45,256 bases of DNA from Chara braunii (taxonomy: Eukaryota; Streptophyta; Charophyceae; Charales; Characeae), in the NCBI GenBank assembly GCA_003427395.1, contig BFEA01000427.1, positions 900,694-945,949 on the forward strand, written 5' to 3'. Numbering within the stretch: the first letter of the stretch is position 1; each line of letters opens with the position of its first letter. A program made the position numbers and the translations under genes. Shown here piece by piece: positions 10,726 through 18,699 of this stretch. The notes below the pieces were generated by a model. The model saw only the letters and a list, made by a program, of their open reading frames with translations, was not told the origin of the DNA and searched no databases.

Positions 10726-11654
10726 TTTTACAGTCTTTGTTTTGTTGCAACTCGCTGCAGCCCCCTTCCCGTTCCAACACTCAAAAAGGTCAGGAAACGG
10801 AAAGGAAAAAAGAGTAAAAGAAAAATAAAAACTAACACTTACCTCGATTGCACCTGGCCCCTATCGCAGTCACAGTTCAAACCAAAGTTGGCAAAGTACA
10901 GGCTCGTCTGCGATGGGGAGGTACTGGTGCCGGGTGTATGTTTTCATGTTATAGTTGAAGGTTCATCCCGATTTCGCTCATCCTATCAGCGATAGTAGCA
11001 TGTGGTCGGTCGCAGGTAAATTTCAGCGACTATTTTCCCCTCACTCCCTCTTCCTCCTTCACACGTACTGTAGCAATAGTGTATAGGTCCTCACCCCACG
11101 GAGAGATTCATTCGGTTCTGCTTGCCTAATCGATGGAGGCTGGCAACGCATTTTTTGCCCGTTCGGTTTTCCAACGAACGGACGTTTCCAGCAGATTCGT
11201 AGGATGGGAAAAAGAAAATCTAAAGAACAGAAATCTAACCCAAAGAAAAAAAAAAAAAAAAAAAATCTAACAACAAAAAAAAGAAAACCGAACTTACCTG
11301 AAACAAAAACGGCAGCCCATTTTCAACGGGCGCCTGCTGGACTCTTGGGGACTTCAAGTCCCTAGCTACCTCTTAGGGTGCCATGTGACGCTGCTCGCTT
11401 CTCCCTTTTTTTTTTTTTTTTTTTTTTTAATAAGAACCATTGGTTTATGCCAACGGTTACTACTATGTGCTCTCAGGTACATCTACTGGCGCCAAGTGGC
11501 TCTGCTTTTGGCTTTTTCTCTATTTTTTTATTTTTATTTTTATTTTTATTTATTTATTTATTTTTATTTTTTCGATTTATGCGTGTCACTTTTGCGTAGG
11601 GCCATGTTAATCTGCGCGCGGCCAATCTCGGCCGCACGATCTTCACGATCGTGC
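9999..11654. repeat. Hairpin-dense region
   Basis: Perfect or near-perfect hairpins follow each other closely: 9999-10006/10012-10019; 10121-10128/10137-10144; 10153-10160/10180-10187; 10370-10377/10388-10395; 10395-10400/10405-10410; 10541-10576 (about 15 bp with one bulge); 10598-10604/10611-10617; 10617-10625/10630-10638; 11159-11165/11175-11181; 11348-11362; 11634-11641/11647-11654. By simple expectation a random 1.7 kb would hold well under one perfect 8-bp stem with a loop up to 20 nt. I see no conserved loop here, unlike families A, B and C. No gene is recognised. Confidence 0.65.
10671..10730. repeat. (ATTT)n microsatellite
   Basis: About 15 ATTT units inside the hairpin-dense region. 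Confidence 0.97.
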
Positions 11655-11695
11655 TGTCGAGATCGACCGCGCCTTGCAAAAGAAAAGCAGTTCCA

Positions 11696-11789
11696 AAAAG
11701 GAGTTGCGCCCAGTAGGGTTTGTCGGGTTCGATCCCGGCATTAGTTGTATATCAATTCGGCATGTTTTCCTACTGGGCTAGCTCCTTTT
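11696..11789. repeat. Inverted repeat enclosing a tRNA T-arm-like loop
   Basis: AAAAGGAG plus CCCAGTAGG (11696-11717) faces CCTACTGGG plus GCTCCTTTT (11769-11789). Between the arms is CGGGTTCGATCCCG (11724-11737), which matches the RNA polymerase III box B / T-arm consensus. GTTGCGCCCAGTAGG upstream loosely resembles box A. No acceptor stem or anticodon arm can be built, so this may be a tRNA-derived remnant or coincidence. CTACCTCCCAGTAGG recurs just right at about 11827. Confidence 0.45.
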
Positions 11790-12189
11790 CACGGGAGCTA
11801 ACATGCAACTCTTCTATTTGAAGAGCTACCTCCCAGTAGGATTCCTGGTCGTGGCTTAGGGCAGGCTCAGGCTGCCGCACTTTACCGATGCAGCGTCGCT
11901 GCTGACTCGGTGTCGTCTCGGCCCGGCGGCTTGTGGCTCAGCAGCCTATAGCCGGCCGCCATGGCACCAGGCCCTTTGTGTGAAGCAAACCTCGTGGCTA
12001 AAAAAAAAAAACAACCTTGTCTGCGTTGAGGCCCTGTTTTTTAGTCTTTACACGGCTGCACATCTCTGCGGTCTAACCAAAACCTGCGAACGAGTTGAAA
12101 GTTTTCAATAGCATGTCTTATTTTGTCAGACTAACTCCACAAACTTACATCAAAACTCGGAGTTCGTCCGACATTGAAAATACAGGGCA

Positions 12190-12365
12190 GATACCCTTGT
12201 CAGGGTTTCTGTCCCGACAACGATACTCATAATGGAGGGGGTATCCGTCTGGAAGAGAAGAAGGAGGTGATGAAAGGTATTGGCACCTCCTTAGGGATGA
12301 TTGATCTGGATAGGTGCGAGACGATCCCTGTAGGGATTATGTCCCAGATAGATATCCGAGGATAT
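12190..12365. repeat. Nested hairpin cluster, family D
   Basis: GATACCC/GGGTATC (12190-12196/12239-12245) encloses TTGTC-A-GGG/CCCGACAA (12197-12205/12213-12220). Next are AAGGAGGTG/CACCTCCTT (9 bp, 12261-12269/12284-12292), then ATCTGG/CCAGAT (12304-12309/12344-12349) enclosing ATCCC/GGGAT (12324-12328/12333-12337), then ATATCC/GGATAT (12352-12357/12360-12365). Two of the tips share GGG.TT.TGTCCC. Almost the whole 175 bp can fold. Confidence 0.6.
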
Positions 12366-12888
12366 ATGGAGGTCGGAACGTGAATAGTGTCAGTAAGAAC
12401 CCTCATTTGCTATGGGTTTTTAATTTTAGGAAATGTGGGTTGAGTCCGTCCTTGGGAAGATTTTAGAGGTTGATAAGAGGCAGCCAAAGACTCTTGATCC
12501 TAAAGTGCAGTTAGTAAGGGCAATGAAAAGTCTAGTGTTGCATCATCCTGTTTATGTTTACTTGGTGGCGAAATTCGAGTATAAGGCTATCTGGTAAAAC
12601 TCACATAGTTCAATACCCTCTACCTGAACATAGCCAATTGAATCTAGGCGCTTAAATTTCTTCCTTTTAAGACCGTTCATTTGAGATATCTATGTAAATT
12701 AATCCGTTCATGTTAGTATATTCGAGACAAGCTTATTTAATATTATTCATATGAGATTATCTAACTAACGCATTTTTATTCGTGTGTCACCCATCTGAGT
12801 TTATTTATCTAAAATTGTACGCCTTAATTCATCCTTATGAGGTAATCAAATATGATTATTCATTTATGTTTATTTCATTTGAACCTAT

Positions 12889-13170
12889 ATGGTTGATTGC
12901 TCTCCTTATAAAGAGCAGAGGTGCTACACAGAATCCACGTTCGACGAGGGGTCGAAGGTGAATGGAGTGACCAACTTCTTGAGAGAAGAGATTCTTTCGA
13001 GAAGCGGTCAATGTGTAGAATTTGCTCTTAAGGGAGTTGCAATCCGAAGTTATCCTTTCCCTGAAAGATGGCTTGAAGAAGCTATAAACTCGTCTTTAGA
13101 AATAGTAATGAGACCCACGCCGGAACTATGTTCCTGGTCCATAGTGGGGTGTTGTCACCTAACCCTTTGA
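12889..13170 (+). pseudogene. Possible coding remnant, unrecognised
   Basis: A 93-codon open frame with normal composition (contains LREEILSRSGQCVEFALKGV). It matches no family I know, has no visible splice or promoter support, and lies in an otherwise non-coding stretch. It could belong with the remnant at 13852-14492 or be chance. Confidence 0.25.
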
Positions 13171-13851
13171 GGCGAGGTGACTACATTACTATTAAGAAGG
13201 AGGAAAGTATTTGAGCCTTGTTAGACTATGGTCTGTGAAAGAGGCAACTACTACGTGCCGCAAGGAAGCAGGGGGTGATGCCCCAACTATCTTTGTGTCA
13301 AGTGGGTTCATCTGCACGAGATGGGATATGGATCCTGAAACGTGTATGGTGAGGTTGTCGACTAATTGACAAATCTCTGCAAGGAACGAATATTGGAATC
13401 GGAGTGAAGCATTGAGGCTTGGTCGTTGCGCGAGGCTCGAGAGTCTAAAATGTTAATCCTTCTAAGGGATTACACTGCCCTTTGACACAATATACTCATG
13501 TCAAAACCCAGGGAGTAGAATGTAGTACTGTCAGTATTTTTGCATCTAAAAGCATTGGGGAACTTATTGACCACAACATAACTATTGTCTATCATAACAG
13601 TTACCATAAGTTTTTCGTCATCGCTATGTATGTGTATGCCAGTTAAACTTGTCTCTGCGCTAGTTAATACTATTTTCTTACTCAACTATTAAAATTATTG
13701 ATTATTGTTATCACTATGGCAGTATGTCTCTACTATAAGTAACAATTATTATGATAATTTATGACATTTAATATTCAAAAATCATAAATGCATTATTATC
13801 GCAGTATAATATCATCTGCTTTTGAATGGTCTTAGACGTTGAAAATGAGCA

Positions 13852-14492
13852 ATGTTAGTGAGGTATGATTTGAAGATTACCTTTCAGGAGGGGTATTGTA
13901 AAAATAAGGAATTATGGATAGTGATGGAGGAGGTTTGTTGGACATTTTTTAGCATAACCTAGAAATAGCTCAAGGAGGTCAGAAAGTCGTATGCTAGGGA
14001 AGACCCCAGCGTAGCCTTGCCTATTGAAAAAGAGGATGGGTTTGAGTTGTCCTTCTCAAGGTTAGTTAGGGAGGATAAATATATTGGTTCCTGGTTGGGT
14101 ACGTCTTTAAATGAGGGCATCCATTTTTTTGGATTGAGTCTGGCTTCAACAATGATGAGGACAGTGCAATAACCCTGTACACCTCGTCATCTTTTTGGAT
14201 TACTTTCGGTATCGAGTTGGCATTGAAACGTGAGAACCTGCTCACGAGATTATTAGCACTAGCTGAAGTGGTTGTTGCGAAGTGGCTAAGAGAAATGTGT
14301 CAGAAAAGAGATGAGTCAGTATCCGTTGTTAATGAGATCAAGGGTGCAGATAAGTTTGTATTCCCCTCCTTCCCGTTGCGAGTCATTCTACCCAAGTTCT
14401 TTGTGGAAGAATATTTCAAGGGACGAGAGAAAAATAAAGACATCACCAGAGGCCGCTTTGATAGAAAGAGGATGGGGACGCAAGCGCTATGA
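13852..14492 (+). pseudogene. Decayed coding region, unknown product
   Basis: From ATG at 13852 one frame reads coherently to about 14129 with two stops (near 13964 and 13970). It contains EDPSVALPIEKEDGFELSFS and EDKYIGSWLGTSLNEGIHFF. At a run of seven T (about 14126-14132) the coherent frame shifts and continues as WIESGFNNDEDSAITLYTSS to a stop at 14490-14492. It includes KRENLLTRLLALAEVVVAKW. Two stops and one shift in about 210 codons suggest a recently decayed gene or a degraded transposon protein. I recognise no motif. The 13171-13851 stretch to the left shows nothing. Confidence 0.4.
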
Positions 14493-14682
14493 TTGAATAT
14501 ACTGAGTGTACCCTGCTTTGACTTTCAGTTTGACTTTCAGGACATGATCCAGACTAAGTAAAGGAATGTATGCGTAATGTCAGTTTCAGTTTTGTTGTCT
14601 GACTGAAAACAGATTGTGGGATTGCATCTCGGGGAAGGTTGAGAGGAAGGCAGTTTTGCTTGTCTGGTTGGGTCAACTAAAG

Positions 14683-15408
14683 GTTGAGCAAGTCTCCATA
14701 AGTTTGGGGAGGTCCAGTGCTATGTTTATTTTTGAATTGCCTTGAGAACCAGACATGTTTCATAAGTTTTGGTGGTTTGGTTGCTCTGACTTGTGAGAGC
14801 TGACTATGATTGACCTTTCAGGAACCAAGCATGTTCCATAAGTTTGAGTGGCTTGGTTGCATTGTTTGCTTTGGATTTCTTTCAGTTTCTTTTATTTCTG
14901 AACGAGGAGGTCTGAGCATGTTCCATAAGTTGGGGTGGTTCAGCCTCTTCCTGCTTTGGCTTTAAGGGAAAGAATCAGGCAAAGAACCATACATGCTCCA
15001 TAAGTTTTGGTGGTCTTGGTCCAATATCACGCACATGCTGGAACAAAAAAGTTATAACGTGGTTATACTTTACTATTATTTTATCTATGAACATGCTAGT
15101 CAGACAGTGTTTCATAAGTTTGGGCGGTCTGACTATAGCTTATCATAAACTAAAGAGGGTATTAACTAAGAATAAATTTGTGGTACGAAGGGGCAGACTG
15201 AATCTTGAGCTAAAGATGATCGGTTCAGTTATATGCTACCTCAAAAGACTAATGCAGATAATCATATAAAATTGGGATACTTAAACAGTTCAAGGCGACT
15301 ATGGTGACCTAGTCATATGCCCAATGAAGAGAAAAATTGTTGTGCCCTGTGTTTGTGTATACGCAATGGTTGAGCTAGACATGTTCAATAAGTTTGGGTG
15401 GTCTAGCT
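14683..15408. repeat. Hairpin array, family B: conserved 20-nt loop, different stem in each copy
   Basis: Seven copies share the loop ATGTTYCATAAGTTTKGGTG but have unrelated, complementary stems: 14747-14754/14775-14782 (AACCAGAC/GTTTGGTT, one wobble, extended by GAG/CTC); 14823-14830/14851-14858 (AACCAAGC/GCTTGGTT, perfect); 14905-14917/14938-14950 (about 11 pairs, two wobbles, one bulge); 14984-14992/15013-15021 (weaker); 15095-15105/15127-15139 (GTCAGAC/GTCTGAC plus GCTA/TAGC); 15373-15380/15401-15408 (AGCTAGAC/GTCTAGCT, perfect). A first, diverged copy is at 14683-14720. Spacing is about 76-81 bp for the central copies. No reading frame spans the array. Confidence 0.8.
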
Positions 15409-15692
15409 TTATGCCCTATGTAAGCTGGGTATAATGGGATAAATCATTGAGAGACTATAAACTATTGTTTGATAAGTTGACTTTTGGGATGGTGAGAGTA
15501 CTTACCTTTGTGGTTTGGCCTGCATGTGGCTTAGTGGGACTACTACTTAGTCTGAGTTTCAGTTGATAGGTAGTTGCTTTAGTTGTTCGCCATGTGCTAG
15601 AGCCATAGGAGTTAGTTTCAATTCATGCATTTTCTGAGATGTAGTCATTTTACTTAGGTCAATTTTTGCATTTTCTGGGATTTTTTATTATA

Positions 15693-16330
15693 CTTGGTCT
15701 TGTATAAATCTTGGTAAGTCACTTTCTCTACGGGAAGCGATGCTGAAATTTTTACAAAACCAAGGAGTTAGACTGATTTTGATTTTTCAAAGTTCAACTT
15801 GTTTGACTTTATATATGAATTAGTAAAAATTTGGAGAGTCTCATTTTCTAAAGGGAGTGTTGCCCGAATTTTTGCTAATACAAGGAGTTAAACAAAATTG
15901 GACCTTGATAAGTCAAAGTCACTTTAGATTCTGAACTGAGCTTTGTATAAATCTTGGATTAACACTTTTCTAAAGGGAGTGCTGCCGAAATTTTTACAAA
16001 TCTAAGGGGTCAGTTAAATCCTGTCTTAGTTGAACTCAGGTTTTGCTCTGGATTCATATCTAACTTAGTAAAAATGTGGAAAGTCTTCTTTTCTAAAAGG
16101 AGTGCTGCCCAAATTTTTACTAATTCATGGAGTTGGATAAAATTTGACTTTCCAGAATTAGAATTTGGTTTCTTTTCTGATATTGAAGTTATAATAAATT
16201 CTGAGAAGACACTTTTCCTACGGGAAGCGCTGCCAAAATTTTCTTAATTTAAAGGAGTTAGGTTATATTTTGACAGGTAGCAACTCTGGCAAACCACCAT
16301 AAATAGGGAAGATGCTGCCATAGGTTTGCC
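15693..16330. repeat. Hairpin array, family C: conserved GGGAGTGCTGCC tip
   Basis: Units of about 125 bp share TTTTCTAAAGGGAGTGCTGCC at the tip. Arms: 15693-15711/15746-15764 (19 nt, three mismatches); 15820-15831/15867-15878 (12 bp, one wobble); 15942-15957/15985-16000 (16 nt, two mismatches and one wobble); 16065-16079/16109-16123 (15 nt, one mismatch); 16187-16204 with 16232-16254 (weak); 16288-16295/16323-16330 (GGCAAACC/GGTTTGCC, perfect). The last hairpin combines CCATAA as in the family B loop with the family C GAAG.TGCTGCC. Stems are AT-rich and share TAGTAAAAAT/ATTTTTAC, so they vary less than in family B. Confidence 0.7.
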
Positions 16331-16517
16331 TTACGTTGGGCACTGACTTAAAGGCAGGCCTAGGCTTAGCTTGTAGAAGGGTCTTGGGTGAGAACGTATT
16401 ATGGAACTGTATTCTCCATACACTTATGAATTTAGCTTAGGGATTGACCTGTCTTGTATTATAGGTCCTCTTGATCGATTGATTCAGGATTTGGGCTACA
16501 TTCGACTTGATCATCTT

Positions 16518-16536
16518 CTGTTATCACTGATAACAG
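16518..16536. repeat. Hairpin CTGTTATC/GATAACAG, copy 2
   Basis: The same perfect 8-bp stem and right flank (CAGGTCGGT) as 3564-3583, with the loop one base shorter. It again sits between a hairpin array and an F module. Confidence 0.7.
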
Positions 16537-17078
16537 GTCGGTTGCCGATTCGTCGGTCTACGACTCAACTCCACTTCATCCTCAATACTCACCCTGGTGG
16601 TTTTTATTGTTTTATTAAGGTTTTCACCCGGACTTTTATTAAATGATTATTTAACAAAGATACAAAGTATTTAGTTATGGAAGGTTAGGCAAAGGCTGGG
16701 GTTTGCATGACTAAAGCGAGGGGTATGAGTATAAAGGTTGGTTGAAATTGACTTTGTGTAGTGCGTGGATTTTTTATTGACTCTTTGATGTGATTGCAAC
16801 TATGTTCTGTGCTTCGGATTTTGGATTTGACTGTCTGCGATCACACACATATATATATGGCTGAAGGGAGTCTCACTGTCATTGTGAGAAGTGATCGTGA
16901 CATACTTATTCCCCTTTTACATGTATGCATGTATATACCTATATTGGGTGTTCGCTTGGCCTGAGGGGCCCACGCTTAAGGGTTTAATTGGGGTCGAGGC
17001 TGAGAAAGGAATGAAAGTTTCCTCCCTTTACTGATTGTTTGCTTTTTAGAGATTTTTTAGTCGGACGTTGGTCCTGGG

Positions 17079-17321
17079 CCTGGATTCGAGGTCCTTATCC
17101 AGGACATCCCAGGTCCTAGACTCTGCATGGAAGGGATCACCCACCGGGCAGAGCCTATTAGCCCTGCCTGCCGGAACACTCAGCCTAAAGGTCGGAGGTG
17201 TTGTGGAGGCCGCACGATTGTTCCTTCAGTCGTGCAATATCGTGAAGGGGTAAATTCTCACGATATTTCGAGTTTGACACTTGAGCGTCATAAGCGGTAC
17301 TCGGATCCACGAGGGACCGCT
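17079..17321. repeat. Adjacent perfect hairpins, family G
   Basis: CCTGGAT/ATCCAGG (17079-17085/17097-17103); GCACGATTG/CAGTCGTGC (17212-17220/17227-17235, one wobble), directly abutting AATATCGTG/CACGATATT (17236-17244/17259-17267, perfect 9 bp); then AGCGGT/ACCGCT enclosing CTCG/CGAG (17293-17321). Two abutting hairpins resemble the double-hairpin elements described in some mitochondrial genomes. That similarity is one of shape only. Confidence 0.6.
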
Positions 17322-17684
17322 TGGTCATGGGCACTACATAGTACGCCATCATTACGACTGCTTGCGCATTCATGCACTGTTAGTCGATATGGTAAGGCCC
17401 TGCATCCACGCGGTTTTATACAAGTCTCGCGTGCGTCGCCCATCCGATTTTCTGCATCGAAGAGTTATGGGATGGCTACTAAGGGACTATGAGTGTTGTT
17501 GCATTGTTTGTTCTGTATCGTTCCGTATCTGTGCGAGTGTGTGTGTGTTTTATTCTTATGTTTTTTAGAGTAGTGTACGCGTGGTGTGTGTGGGATACGT
17601 CATAGTCGACCGGTGACAGGTCGTGCCTGGGACCTCAGCCCCGCAACGCGTCGGTTCGTGTGGGGGTGCGATAGAGGAGTAAAA

Positions 17685-17960
17685 CCGCGCGTACCCCCTA
17701 TGCTACAACATACGAGAAACGCCCTTGGCTGGTCCAGCTCTGCGATTGCAGCTGATTAACCTTTGTACTGTGGACTGGTAGCTCAGCGGGGATACGCTCA
17801 CCGAAGGGAGGTGACAACTCTCGTAAGGTGGAGGTAAGTTGTGCCTCACGTAGGCCTTATCCTGTCGTAGGGGCTTGCGAAAGGTATGGCTGGCGCACTC
17901 GGCCGCAGCGGCTTGCAGAAGCTCCATGTGTATTTGCAACAAGGATCAGAACGACTTCTG
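17685..17960 (+). repeat. Structured dispersed module F, copy 3
   Basis: Aligns with 4167-4447 and, inverted, 6040-6190: CGCGCGTACCCC, ATGCTACAAC, GGTAGCTCAGCGGGGATACG, a GTGACA-loop hairpin (arms about 17797-17810/17818-17833, mismatched but pairing), GAGGTAAGTTGTGCCTC, then TGGCGCACTCGGCCGCAGCG. The GAGGTA/TGCCTC hairpin has a G-T wobble where copy 1 has A-T. Confidence 0.65.
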
Positions 17961-18066
17961 CGTAACGTGGTCGGGAGGGTCCCGCCCCGTTTTGTGTGGT
18001 GCCGGACCAATACGCTCGACAACGGTCCCACCACCTCCATGTAAATTGGGCGATCGGGCATTGCAT

Positions 18067-18196
18067 AAAGATATGTTCAATAGTCTCTACCTGCTTGTGG
18101 AAGGGGGAAAGACTCTAGCACCGCTGACAATAAAGATATGTTCAATAGTCTCTGCCTTCTTGTGGAAGGGGGAAAGACTCTGGCACCGCTGACACC
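18067..18196. repeat. 65-bp tandem duplication
   Basis: Two copies starting AAAGATATGTTCAATAGTCT at 18067 and 18132, differing at a few bases. The right-hand stretch 18197-18699 holds no recognisable gene. 18425-18500 is rich in CCCTT/CCCCTTA but is not a regular telomere repeat. Confidence 0.85.
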
Positions 18197-18699
18197 ACGA
18201 CAGTAGCAGACCTCTTTGCTCCAACAATGGCAAGGTGTCACCTTCCGCCTTTCTCTTTCACCACTGATGGCATACTCACAATACGCCATTAATTGGCTTT
18301 GGACACAGTGGCTTGTGAGTAGCATGTACCTGCTATTCGATATTATGATTACATGCAGAAGGATGTGGGTGTCATGAGATTGTTTGTAACAGAAACAATG
18401 TATAGAAGGTGGCAAACGTTGCTCCATACCCTTGACCCCTTACCCTTTGCCATTTACCCCCAAGCCCCTTACCCCTAACGTGTATAACCGTACCCCAAAC
18501 CTCGAATTTCAAATGTTTTTTGCACCCAAAATCACCATGAAAATGACAATTTCAATTTTGTTAAAAATATATAAATTGTTCGTTTTGTCGAAATCGCTGT
18601 TCAGGTTAGTGCGATCTTCAACCATTCGTTGGTGGGCAGACACCGATGAGCTATCTGCCATTGTAAAGAGGTGATTTTCATGGGCTTGACCTTTTGTCC

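Noticed and set aside
14683-15408. CRISPR-like array
   Set aside because: The constant part is a loop inside a hairpin, unit spacing is irregular, the 'spacers' are not uniform, and the context is a eukaryotic genome with retrotransposons.
18425-18500. Interstitial telomere repeat (CCCTT/CCCCTTA-rich)
   Set aside because: Units are irregular and do not repeat CCCTAAA or another telomere unit in tandem.
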